Part shown: in pieces, positions 46,731 to 57,769 of the stretch
Position numbering within the stretch: the first letter of the stretch is position 1
Layout: each line of letters begins with the position of its first letter
Assembly (NCBI GenBank): GCA_016748015.1
Contig: JAAOMT010000561.1
Coordinates: forward strand, 8,026-72,025
Source: Geosiphon pyriformis
Taxonomy: Eukaryota > Glomeromycota > Glomeromycetes > Archaeosporales > Geosiphonaceae
DNA length: 64,000 bases
Direction: 5' to 3'
Notes under the pieces: generated by a model
Told to the model about the DNA's origin: nothing
What the model saw: the letters and a program-made list of their open reading frames with translations, nothing else
Database searches by the model: none
Program-made: the position numbers and the translations under genes

Positions 46731-47396
46731 TCAGTGATCTTTGTTGGCCTGCTTACGTATTGAAGAAAGCCTTGTGTCCAACAATTCACCCAGACCCACA
46801 AAAACAGAAACAGCTTTATGATCAGTGTCAAAAAAATCATCAACATTTAACATGCCATGATTCATGATCGCATTAACCAAGTTAAAAGAAAGAAACACAT
46901 AATCAATTATCTTAGCAACACCACAAGAATTGCACCAAGTTGGTAACTTAGCAAGAGAACTCTCACCCAAAGAGTTGACCAAACCCAAATCAAAGCACTT
47001 CTTGAAACTGGCACACTTGTGAGATCTGTTTTTATTGAAGTCACTACTAAGGATAATGAAGGAGAATTCATTCACAGCTCTAGTAATGAGAGAATTAATA
47101 TCATCAGCCTGAGAAAAATGAACTGCCAAAGAAGCACCAGCATACAGCCCCAAAATGGAAACCAAGAGTCTGTTTCTGAAAAGCAATTTTACTAACAGGA
47201 GCTGACCAGGCATCTCTAAAACCTTGCACACATGTTTTGCCAGAGATGAATTCATAATAATTGCAACACCAGATCCCATGTGACCAGAATTCAGACCTGA
47301 AGTAAAAACATAAACACCAGCAAACCTATCTGCAATCCAGGGGTGGATTTTTCCCCTCAACTTTGTTTCAGTAACAATAGAAATCAGATTGTTCAT
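46731..47396 (-). pseudogene. AP-type endonuclease of LINE-1
   Basis: Frame from Met at 47396: VTETKLRGKIHPWI gives the catalytic Glu, SSDFNKNRSHK the Asp-Phe-Asn motif (usually GDFN), KIIDYVFLSFNLVNAIMNHG the DxxF block and FDTDHKAVSV the final Asp-His. Family landmarks are otherwise complete. It makes the first nick for target-primed reverse transcription. The frame may extend upstream into 47490 but with stops. Confidence 0.85.
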
Positions 47397-48564
47397 ATCA
47401 TTATGCCAACATACAATGTCTGTCTGTTTTGCACAATTGTTTATTTCTCTAACATTGCATGTAGCAATCTTCCAAGTAAACTCACTTATTGAGAAGGGGG
47501 TTGTAGAAGTGTACCAACAGCCAGAGCCAAACTGTCAAAACGAGCAGACAAACTCAGCACCAAAACAGTAAGGCCTTCCAACATATTTTCCAACTTAACA
47601 ACATGGAAGGACATGGAAGAGTCCTTTGCAGTATAAGTAGCAGCAGCAGTAGCAGTAGCAATCTTATTACAAGTGGACTCACCCGAATCCACTCCTATTA
47701 CTATATCTTTCTCTTGATTCTGTAATGGAAGAGGTCACCGGCAGCTAATATCCAGGGCTAGGCTAGAAAACTGCTGGCACAAGTGAATTCAACCTCCTAG
47801 CCAACTCACCAATTTGTCCCACAAAACTGACAAGACTGTTTTCAATGCTGACCAACCATTTTTCCAAATCATTTACAATAGGAGAAAGAGGTTTACCATT
47901 ATTAATGGAACCAGAAGAAGGAACCTGTTGACAAGAAGAAACACCAGAAGGAGCACCAACTATTGACACCCAAGTTCTTCCACCAAACAAAGCTGGATGA
48001 AAGACAGGAGCTGATTTTCTTTTATAAATTACAGCCAGATGAACATGATCCTGATCAGAAACCACTTGTTTCTCATGAACACCAGAACTCCCACCCACAG
48101 AACAATTGGCAGTGATATGACCAAATTGTGTATACTGTGTACAATATGCCAAGCAAAGACCAGCTCAGTGCAAATTTACACTCTTAAAAACTGGAATTGA
48201 ACCAACAGCAGCCAACTTGGACACCTCATTCTCAAAACAGATTACAGCACACTGATCACAAACATACAAAGAAGGATTATGGCCAATGAAACAAGTCTTC
48301 TCATCATATGACTTAAGTAAACCAGAGAAATCATGAGCTGTAGTGCCAACAAGTAAGGTATACAACAATGCCCAATGTTGATCCCTCAATACCCACGTTT
48401 GTTTATTCTCTACAGCCAAAGCCACATGCACAGAATTTTTTCCCACCAGAACAGACCACTTGGAAGCAACCTGGTTGACAACTTCAGCTGACTCAAACTC
48501 TACTAGAGCCTTTTGTCAAAGACCAATTAACTGCATCCTGACTGATTTGATTGCACCAAACTTG
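47166..48564. repeat. Exact duplicate block, left copy
   Basis: GAGTCTGTTTCTGAAAAGC at 47166 to ATTGCACCAAACTTG at 48564, identical by every base I compared to 48585-49983 (offset 1,419). Translated frames on both sides are also identical. The two copies are separated only by the 20-N gap. Confidence 0.95.
47486..48446 (-). pseudogene. ORF1 C-terminal part of LINE-1, left copy beside the gap
   Basis: The frames 48446-48165, 48152-47763 and 47692-47486 are exact duplicates of 49865-49584, 49571-49182 and 49111-48905 on the other side of the N gap. See ORF1 entry for the domains; only one copy probably exists in the genome. Confidence 0.7.
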
Positions 48565-48584
48565 NNNNNNNNNNNNNNNNNNNN
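48565..48584. other. Assembly gap of 20 N
   Basis: Twenty N bases sit at the junction of the two identical blocks. Fixed-length N runs are usually scaffolding marks, so size is unknown. Confidence 0.98.
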
Positions 48585-49983
48585 GAGTCTGTTTCTGAAA
48601 AGCAATTTTACTAACAGGAGCTGACCAGGCATCTCTAAAACCTTGCACACATGTTTTGCCAGAGATGAATTCATAATAATTGCAACACCAGATCCCATGT
48701 GACCAGAATTCAGACCTGAAGTAAAAACATAAACACCAGCAAACCTATCTGCAATCCAGGGGTGGATTTTTCCCCTCAACTTTGTTTCAGTAACAATAGA
48801 AATCAGATTGTTCATATCATTATGCCAACATACAATGTCTGTCTGTTTTGCACAATTGTTTATTTCTCTAACATTGCATGTAGCAATCTTCCAAGTAAAC
48901 TCACTTATTGAGAAGGGGGTTGTAGAAGTGTACCAACAGCCAGAGCCAAACTGTCAAAACGAGCAGACAAACTCAGCACCAAAACAGTAAGGCCTTCCAA
49001 CATATTTTCCAACTTAACAACATGGAAGGACATGGAAGAGTCCTTTGCAGTATAAGTAGCAGCAGCAGTAGCAGTAGCAATCTTATTACAAGTGGACTCA
49101 CCCGAATCCACTCCTATTACTATATCTTTCTCTTGATTCTGTAATGGAAGAGGTCACCGGCAGCTAATATCCAGGGCTAGGCTAGAAAACTGCTGGCACA
49201 AGTGAATTCAACCTCCTAGCCAACTCACCAATTTGTCCCACAAAACTGACAAGACTGTTTTCAATGCTGACCAACCATTTTTCCAAATCATTTACAATAG
49301 GAGAAAGAGGTTTACCATTATTAATGGAACCAGAAGAAGGAACCTGTTGACAAGAAGAAACACCAGAAGGAGCACCAACTATTGACACCCAAGTTCTTCC
49401 ACCAAACAAAGCTGGATGAAAGACAGGAGCTGATTTTCTTTTATAAATTACAGCCAGATGAACATGATCCTGATCAGAAACCACTTGTTTCTCATGAACA
49501 CCAGAACTCCCACCCACAGAACAATTGGCAGTGATATGACCAAATTGTGTATACTGTGTACAATATGCCAAGCAAAGACCAGCTCAGTGCAAATTTACAC
49601 TCTTAAAAACTGGAATTGAACCAACAGCAGCCAACTTGGACACCTCATTCTCAAAACAGATTACAGCACACTGATCACAAACATACAAAGAAGGATTATG
49701 GCCAATGAAACAAGTCTTCTCATCATATGACTTAAGTAAACCAGAGAAATCATGAGCTGTAGTGCCAACAAGTAAGGTATACAACAATGCCCAATGTTGA
49801 TCCCTCAATACCCACGTTTGTTTATTCTCTACAGCCAAAGCCACATGCACAGAATTTTTTCCCACCAGAACAGACCACTTGGAAGCAACCTGGTTGACAA
49901 CTTCAGCTGACTCAAACTCTACTAGAGCCTTTTGTCAAAGACCAATTAACTGCATCCTGACTGATTTGATTGCACCAAACTTG
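48585..49983. repeat. Exact duplicate block, right copy
   Basis: See the left copy at 47166-48564. A real tandem duplication of this length in a decayed element would be expected to show differences; none is seen. Confidence 0.95.
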
Positions 49984-50849
49984 AAAAACACAGCCTCTAT
50001 TGCTAATTTGGGAAGATCAACTGGAATCTCCTTGATGATTATTTTCCGATCTGTACAGTTGTTTACTTTTTTGAGATTAGTATTGACAACAACTTTCTCA
50101 TTGATTGCCATTAATTTGGTCTTATTCAAACTAGATTCACTTGTAAAAGTTAATCTTATGATTCCTGGAAATTTTGAGAGAGTCGAAGCACCCCCAAAGC
50201 CATCAATACAATAAAAAATTCTCTTAATTGAAATCAACTTATCACTAATAGTTTTTCCAGGCACATTTGACAATTTTACATCTAAGGCAAACGATTTAAT
50301 TGGTTCAAAGACGCGACATTCCAAAACACATGAAATCACAGGCAGCAGCCAATTAAATCCAGCAAATTTAGCTCCAGGAAGCACCAACTCAGTATTGTTG
50401 TCACTTATGCTAGTAAAGAAAATTGTCTTTGGCGGCTGTCCCAGAACAAAGGTTCCAGTTTGCGTTTTCCTAAGAGTTACATTGTCTTCCATTTTATCAG
50501 TCTCTAAAGCATTGAGATCCATGTAACTCATTTCCCTAGCAACTATGCTCTCTAACTTCTCAGCATCTAACACTTCACTAACATCCACTTCCTCACTATC
50601 CACCTCACTTCCCCAAGATCTCTGCAGCCCAACACTATTACCATGTAGCATACTCACTAAGAGCATGCTGTCTGACGAGTCCACAACACCACTAGAGACA
50701 CCAAACAACTTCGTTTTTTTATATGAAAGACCACGTGAATATATACTCTCAACACATATTTTAATTTTTTTGCTGTCAGACTGGGACCCCAACCCAGCCG
50801 AATTTGAACTCGAAGCACCAGCAGAAGAGTCTACTGGATTCATAGACAC
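49182..50849 (-). pseudogene. ORF1 of LINE-1: nucleic-acid-binding protein
   Basis: The 304-codon frame from Met 50849 is Ser/acidic-rich at its start, followed by an RRM-like part (IIIKEIPVDLPKLAIEAVFF near 50000). A frame change lies near 49935. The next frame (49865-49584) gives MGKNSVHVALAVENKQTWVL and CDQCAVICFENEV. The next frame (49571-49182) holds a knuckle-like YCTQYTQFGHITANC, where the second ligand of the expected CX2CX4HX4C is Tyr. LINE-2 has the intact form CKKCEKFGHSALEC at the same place. ORF1 proteins bind the element RNA. Confidence 0.75.
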
Positions 50850-50983
50850 AAATAGAGGTATGTCTGAAGAAATAATGAAAGAGACAAAGGGAAAAAAAGG
50901 TAAAGAAGGCTATCTTTTTAACAACTCCAAGCTTTCATTGTGGTCAGAGGATCAATAAAAAAAAAAGTTTTGATTCTATATAT

Positions 50984-51254
50984 TAAATAATAATTAAACT
51001 ATATTTATTAAATTTAATAAAAAAAATATTGTCATAATTAATTAGTATTATTAAAATTATAATGTTAAATTTTTATTAATATTTTTAAATTGTGTTTTTT
51101 AGTAGTTTTTACAAATATTTTATTATTTAGTTTTAATAAGTATAATTTAATTATTATCTAAAAATTAGAAACAAACTAAATATTATAATATAAAATATAG
51201 TTCATATGCTTTTTACATATAACCAGTAATTTAAATCAGTTTAGACTATACTAT
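50984..51254 (+). mobile_element. 3' end of the old LINE interrupted by LINE-1
   Basis: After the right target copy, TAAATAATAATTAAACTATATTTATTAAA resembles the LINE 3' ends seen at 37155 (TAGTAATTGAACTACACTTATTAAG) and 61790 (TAGTAATTGGGCTTTACTTATTAAAAG). It is the continuation of 42240-42687. Confidence 0.6.
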
Positions 51255-51967
51255 TGTTATAGTTAGAACCTATATTTTTTATTAGTTATCATATATATTA
51301 ACCACTAATATTATATAATTAGTCACACTATTTTTAGATAGTGATTATTGACTTAATTAATGACCTAATTATTGACCTGATCATTAACTTGATCATTGAC
51401 TTAATTATTAACTTGATTATTAATTATTTTTAATAGTTATATAAATAATAAGTCTCTTAGCTATAGAAAAACATAATAAAAGTAATGAAATAAAATCCAC
51501 TATCAATTATTTCTTTTCATATCACTTATTTCTTTTTTTCTACTTTCAAGTATTTAAATATCTTGGAATAAAAAATTACTTGTAAGTATTTACATATCTT
51601 ATTTTTTTCTCTTCTTAATTTGTATTGTTAGAATTAGTCTAAAAAGCAATTACTTGCTCTTATAATTTATTGAATAAAAAAATGATTAAAAAACACAATA
51701 ATATCTGTTATTAATTTTAAGAATTGCCAAGTTGAGACATAAAATAATAGCAGTAGTGTTATTTTGTTAACAATTACAGATTATTTTTTTATCTTTAGAT
51801 TTTCAGAAAAGATTTATAACTGTGATTTTTATGAGACTGATCACATACATTAAATCTTTACTTATTTAATTTGCTTTTATATTGTAATTTTCTTGTTGAT
51901 TATTTTCATCACTCTACAATCCTGTTTTTTTTTGCTATCTGTTAGCTTGTTATTCCAACCCATAACA
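51255..51967 (-). repeat. Solo LTR, family 4
   Basis: The copy is 713 bp, from TGTTATAGTTAGAAC to CCAACCCATAACA, inverted relative to 20467-21150, with perfect CTAT flanks (51251-51254 and 51968-51971). The strand label only records that inversion. Confidence 0.85.
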
Positions 51968-52149
51968 CTATATTAATACTTTAGAAAAAAACTTATCCAA
52001 AAAAAATATTTTTGAATAATCTCAAACAATATGATATTATTACTAATTATTTTAATCAGTTATTTAGCTGTTTTCAATATATTAATCTTTATAATAACAG
52101 ATTTATGTTTTCAAAACAATATTAAATTAAAAAACATATTATTATTTAC

Positions 52150-54060
52150 TATAAATAAATCTATCTAAGAACCAGCTATAGTAATATTTTTATAGTCATA
52201 TTTAGTTTTAAAACAATTATCTTATGTTTTAGCTTATTAATAACTTTGCTAAAAATATTTATATGTACTAAAACCTGATTAATCTTAAGGCCAAGTTCTT
52301 TATTTAAAACCAAATTTTTATTATCAAATTGTTTAAATACAACAACCAAAAAATCAACCAGTTTAACAATAAATTTGATCAATACAAAAAGCTTAACCAA
52401 ATTAAATTTCAGAAAAATTAACCAAAAAAAACCATAAAATTATTAATTATTATATTAGCAAAAAACATAACACCAATTAAAAAACTAAAAATTAAAAAAA
52501 ACACAAAAACAACAATCTTAACATAAAATTTAACATTAATAAAATAAGACACAAAAGTTTTAAAAATATTAAAAAAGACAAGTAAAGACATTTTATAATT
52601 AACAGCTAAATAATTTAAGTCTTAGTACTTAAAATAGTGTTAATATTTAGGAGTTTTTTACCAAACATAATACTTTTTCAAAGTATTAGTTTTAATAATA
52701 ACAGTATTTAAATTACTTTAAAAGCCAAACATAATTAAAACAAACTGAAAATAATGATTAGAATTAGAAAAACAAAGAATAAAATAAGTTTAACTATTAA
52801 TCTAAAAAATCATATTACTAATTTTAAAAACAATACAATTAAAAAAAAATTAATTAATTTGGTTTTAAACTTATCATAAAACAGAATATTTTTATTTTGA
52901 TTTACTAATAAAAAAATTTTAATATTATTTTTGTTAATAAAATTGACCAATAATTCAAAACAGATGCAATAGTATTCAAATTTTTGAAATAAACAATTAC
53001 ATATTACCAAATACCAATAAGTCTTAACATAATATGAGAGATTTTATCAAATATACTAAGTGTTATTTCAAAATTAGTAGCAAATATACTCAAAAATATA
53101 TTTTATAATACAATAACAACAAAAGAACTAAGCTTAGAACCCACCAAAAATTTTGCAATTTTAAGAATAATCAGATGAATAGAACTCTTAAGTTTAATTA
53201 GAAATACAGTTTTTAAAAATTAATAAAAAGCAAACTTTATACAGAAGAATTTTATATTGTTTTTTACAAATGATTTTGTATTTAAAAAACCATATACAGA
53301 CTGAAAAACAGTTTTAATATAAGCTAATTTAATCTTAAAAATAGTATTAAATATTAGAATAAAAGCTATTTACTTAGCAAATTTTTGATAATTAGTAATA
53401 ATTTTTTAAGCATTACTAATAGCAGCATCAGAAATTAAAAGAAATAATAAAAATTCAGTTTTTATTTGATTAATCCAGTTTCCAAGAACAAATAATCTAA
53501 CAAAAAACTATTGTTCTATTTCTAAAACTAATAATAATCTATTAAAAACCATTATATTTAACAACATAATTAGTGATTAATCTTGGCTTATTTAAATAAT
53601 ATGCTAAATAATACAATAAAAATTTTATCCAAAATTTTATTTGAAACCACGAAAAAATTTGATGTAACAATAACAAAACCAAACAACTGTTCTTGTTTTT
53701 AGAATCTTTGGCTTTTTTGGCCATTTTTAAAGAGATAGTATTAGTAGTATTAAGTATAGTAGCAATAATTAAAAAAACCAGATTATTAACTAGCCTATTA
53801 TTAAAAATTTTTAAGCTTTTAATAAAGATATAAACAATACTAAAACTGATCTAAATATGTTTTTTTGAAAGAATTTTGACTGATAAAAAACCAATTATAA
53901 ATAAAAAAAATGTTTTAACAGTTACTAAAAACAGTTTTTTACTATTACTACTTAAAAAAAAAGCTTTTAAGATATTTTATCTAGCTATTTTTACAACAAA
54001 AAAAAATTTTTGGTTGAAATTTTATTAAACATAAAAAAATTATTAAATGCTGCTTTTTTA
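52150..54060 (-). mobile_element. LINE ORF1 remnant X3
   Basis: The minus frame at 52400-52176 (MVKLFVLIKFIVKLVDFLVV, then FSKVINKLKHKIIVLK) aligns with 36620-36832 of X1. Further right, ACCATATACAGACTGAAAAA (53290 region) is the reverse complement of TTTTTCAGTCTGCATATGG in X1 (34690 region). The frame is destroyed and C/G positions are mostly T/A. Confidence 0.6.
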
Positions 54061-55062
54061 CTCTTTTTTTTAGTTATAATTATAAAATTAAAAAGACAAA
54101 AAATTATTTTTTGTATTTTTAAATATTTAAATTATTATTTATATGTTTAAACAGTATTTTTTTTAAATTTAAAATTAACTGAAAAATATAAACAAAATAA
54201 ACAAATTTTAACAATTAAATTTCAGATTTTTTTAATTAATTAATTAATATTTTTTTATAATTTAAAATTATTATATATATATTATTTTTAATTAATTTGT
54301 AAACTATTAAGTTATTTATTTATATGTTAAATTTTATTAAATAATAATATGTAAAAAAAATATAAAGTATTTAAATTAATTGAATTTAAATTAACAAAAA
54401 ATTTTTATATTAAAACTATTATTATCAAATATGTAAAAACATTTATTAATAATAAAAAATATATTATTAAAAAAATTTCAAAAAAATAGGTTTAAATTAT
54501 TTATTAAAAGACAATAATTTAAATTTGGAATTAAAATTGGTTAAAATAAATTTTATTATGGAAAATTGTATTAAAAAGTATATAGTTATTTTTATTTAAT
54601 AATATTATAAAAAAAATTAATTTTAATAAATTTTAAATTTGTTATTAAAATTATTAAATACATGTTTATTTAGAAAAATAATTCTTAATACTTAATAAAA
54701 AATATAATTTTAAATTATATAAATAAAAAAACATTTTAATAAACATTAAATTTATTGTTTTAATTATGATTACAAAAAAATTTTCTTAAAAATTTTGTTT
54801 AATTTATATTTTAGATTTAATATTTATATAAAAAATATTTTAACACAATTATTTGTATTTGTAGTTAAATTTATAATCAAAAATAGTATAAAAAAATCAA
54901 TAAATTTAATTAATATTATAAGATATATGTAAAATATATAACTTTATAAAATAATTATATTTAAAAAGCAATTTATACAAAATTAAATATATTATAGATT
55001 TGTTAATTACTTAAAATATTTATATAATAATGATACTAACAGAATTATAATAAATTATAATA
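54061..55062. other. AT-rich stretch, no gene seen
   Basis: It consists of almost pure A/T runs with a few G. There is no LTR end, frame or promoter I can support. It ends where LINE-2 begins. Confidence 0.6.
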
Positions 55063-55178
55063 AACTTCTTTTTTTTTTGCCTCTAAAAATTTTCAAAAAG
55101 TGCATTTTCTAAAAAAGAAGTTTTCTATTTTTTCTTGTTAGTTTTTTCAACATTTCTTTAAATAACAACACTTTCATC

Positions 55179-57011
55179 ATGAATTTAAAGGCTGTTTCAG
55201 GTGGTGATATGTCAAAAAAAAAGACACCCAAAGAAGCTTTTTATGGTTCTGTTGGTGGTTCTTTTGCTTAAAAAAAAAAAGTGATTCTTGAAAATGTTAA
55301 ACACTCTGGTGATAAGAAAAATATCTCTTTGAGTAAGGATCTGGTAATAGTGTGTATTCTGATGTGGATAGTCTGTTTTGTGATAATAAAGATATTGGCA
55401 TGGCTGGTATAAATGGTGAGTTTCTTTTGGGTTCGGCTGCAACCACTCTTAAGGCAAAACATATTAATACTGGTGCTGCTTTTGGTTTCCCACTTGGTTC
55501 TCCCAACTTTGACATGGACAATAATGAAGAAGTGTTTCTTCCTTCTCACCTCTCTATCTCTCTGGATAAGAAGTGAGTTGATCCCAAAATTATTAAAACT
55601 CAAGTGGAGGTCTCAGTTAGGCAATCTTTTGCTTTGGACATTAATTTCTTAGTTGTAGAAGAGAAATTAGTGACGGCAAAAACCCAAATCATTAGAAAAA
55701 TTTTTTCAACTGTCAATGGTTTTGGAAGGGCCACTATCCTCTCAAAATTTGAAGGAATTATCTGATTGACATTTACTTCAGAAAAAAGCATGAAAATGGC
55801 CACATTATTGGCCAGAGAAAAAGGGATCAACATAAACAGCAATCTTAAAAGACAAGAAATGAGGTCAGATTGGGCTGTGGTGATTAAGAAAATTCCTATG
55901 GACACATCTAAAAATATGATCATTGCCACAGTATCTGAATTTGGGGAAATTAAGTCAATCAAAATTTAACTGATTGGAATTGGACCAAGCTAATTTGTTA
56001 GCCTCTAAGTGGTTATTCCTAATTGGTAAAGATTCTGTATGCATAGTCAAAGCAGTGGGAGATTGTGAAACTTGGGTGTTAAGAGATCAGTTCAGAGTGC
56101 TTTTGTTTACTTTGCTGATGGAAATAATGGCACATGATCTTAGAACTCTTCTGGGAAGAGCTGGTGAGAAAACTTACTTCATAAACAGATTTCTGAAAAC
56201 TGGCAATAGGATTTGTTGTGCTGTAGTTGGTTTTGAATTTGATGATGATCTGGAATCTGTCTTTTGTATGGAGCCAATTCTTGGTGGAATTAAACTTTTT
56301 TGGACAAGAATAGATCTGGTTTAGTGTAAGAAATGTGAGAAGTTTGGTCACTCTGCTCTGGAATGTAATGCATCTGTTGCATCCCCCTTTAAGTCTTCAA
56401 AAACATTTAAAAAAGTTGCATCTAATGAACGTCATCTTCAGTTGGCTAAATTATATGAGAAAAAAAGTGTTCCAATATCCTGCCCTGCTGCCTTTGGTGG
56501 TAAATCTTGGGCCTAAGTGGTCTTACTTGTTGATTCCTCTGATGGTTTTCACTTTGCTTCTGGTTCTAGTTCCTCTTTGTCTGGCACTTCAGGTTTGAAT
56601 GATGGTCTCCCTCCTGTCTTGGTTGGCAATTTGTCTTTGAATATTTGTTTGGCCTCTTTAGAACAATCTTTGGAATTGCTAACCAACCAAGTTTCTGGCA
56701 TTGTGCACAAACTCAGCAGCATGGAATTGGTGCCTTTGGTCTCTCCTCTCTCTTCTGGCCATTTAGTTGCCCCAATAGTTGTCAATGCAGATTCAGATTC
56801 GAATATGGTTTTGGATAGTTCAGTGGTGGTGCCTGCAACTCCCCCTATTGTTTCAGCTTTGGGTTTTAGTAGCTCAAAAATCTTAACTACCAAGGTGGGC
56901 TGTCTGAAATCCAAGTTGGTGGCTCTTAAAGCCTTAATTGGTTTTGTTTTAGTGAAGTTAGATCAGTTGTGTGTTGGCTCAGGGTTTTTGGTTTCTTCCC
57001 CCTCCCAATGA
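55179..57011 (+). pseudogene. ORF1 of LINE-2
   Basis: Starts MNLKAVSGGDMSKKKTPKEA; one stop at the seventh codon after SVGGSFA. Next an RRM-like segment (ENMKMATLLAREKGININSN and ISEFGEIKSIKI) and the knuckle CKKCEKFGHSALEC (56327-56368), complete with CX2CX4HX4C spacing. The C-terminal part (56517-57011) is Ser/Leu-rich. Frames shift at about 55360 and 55580 and again near 56510. Confidence 0.75.
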
Positions 57012-57059
57012 GTGGTTTGGTTTGGAAGTTTGCTGTATGCAATGTTTGCAGCATCAATG

Positions 57060-57720
57060 TTCCTGCAAAGCAAATGGATATTGTGCGTTGACATGTGAAT
57101 TCTGGCAATATGGTGTCTTTTGTTACAGAAACTAAATTGAGATTCAATATCAAGTCTTGAATTACTAATAAGTTTGAGGATGTATATGTTTTTACGTCTG
57201 GCTTGAATAAAAGTTTTCTCAGTGCTAAGATTGCTGTAATTATTAACAATTCATTGACTCACTATGTGTCTAAGGTAAAGAAGATTCTTGGCAAGATTAT
57301 TTTAGTTCGGTTTTTGTTTAAAGGCAAGCTTTCAGTCACAATTCTGGGTCTGTATGCTAGTGCTTCTTCTGAGACCAGATTTGGTCAAGCTTTGAAGGTG
57401 AACTTTTTGATTGCAAAAGCTGTTAATTCTAGCACTTTTGTGGTTCTGGGTGGAGATTTTAATGAGAATGAGTCTAGAAGGAGTGCAACTTTTAAGTTTT
57501 GTTTGGGTCTGGATTTGGTTAATTCATTTGCTAATCATCATATGGAAAAGGCTTTCACATGGAGCAATTCACAGAGAGTTGAAAAGACAATTGATTTTAT
57601 TTTTGTCAACAGAAATCTTTCTTTTGCTATTGCTGGTCATTAGGTCTGCTCTGTGTCTGGTTTTTTTGACACTGATCATAGTGATGTTTCAGTTTCAATT
57701 GGCTTGGATGGACTCCTAGA
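57060..57720 (+). pseudogene. AP-type endonuclease of LINE-2
   Basis: Blocks: VSFVTETKLRF (catalytic Glu), VVLGGDFNENESRRS, KTIDFIFVNRNLSFAIAGH, FDTDHSDVSVSIGL. The GDFN motif is intact, unlike LINE-1. Stops at about 57090 and 57158 (both TGA) are at positions where LINE-1 has Trp or a Trp-like context; one TAG is at 57641. Confidence 0.85.
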
Positions 57721-57769
57721 CATTTGGTTGAATAGTTTGCACAAACAGGCTAACAAAAATCATTGAAAG

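Larger units (their letters stand above)
42688..50965 (-). mobile_element. LINE-1: near full-length non-LTR retrotransposon with endonuclease, RT and RNase H
   Basis: On the minus strand it has ORF1 with a CCHC-like knuckle, an apurinic-type endonuclease, RT, RNase H and a zinc-finger-like tail, ending in an A/T-rich run (about 42688-42705). It is flanked by the 18-bp direct repeat AGTTTTGATTCTATATAT (42670-42687 and 50966-50983), proving one target-primed insertion into an older LINE. The window length (8.3 kb) includes a 20-N gap and an exact duplicate block, so the real element is about 6.9 kb. The base composition is much less AT-rich than its surroundings, so it is younger. Stops and Asp-to-Asn changes in the catalytic sites show it is inactive. 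Confidence 0.92.

Noticed and set aside
47166-49983. A real tandem duplication within LINE-1
   Set aside because: Perfect identity over 1.4 kb in a decayed element and an N gap exactly at the junction make an assembly error more likely.
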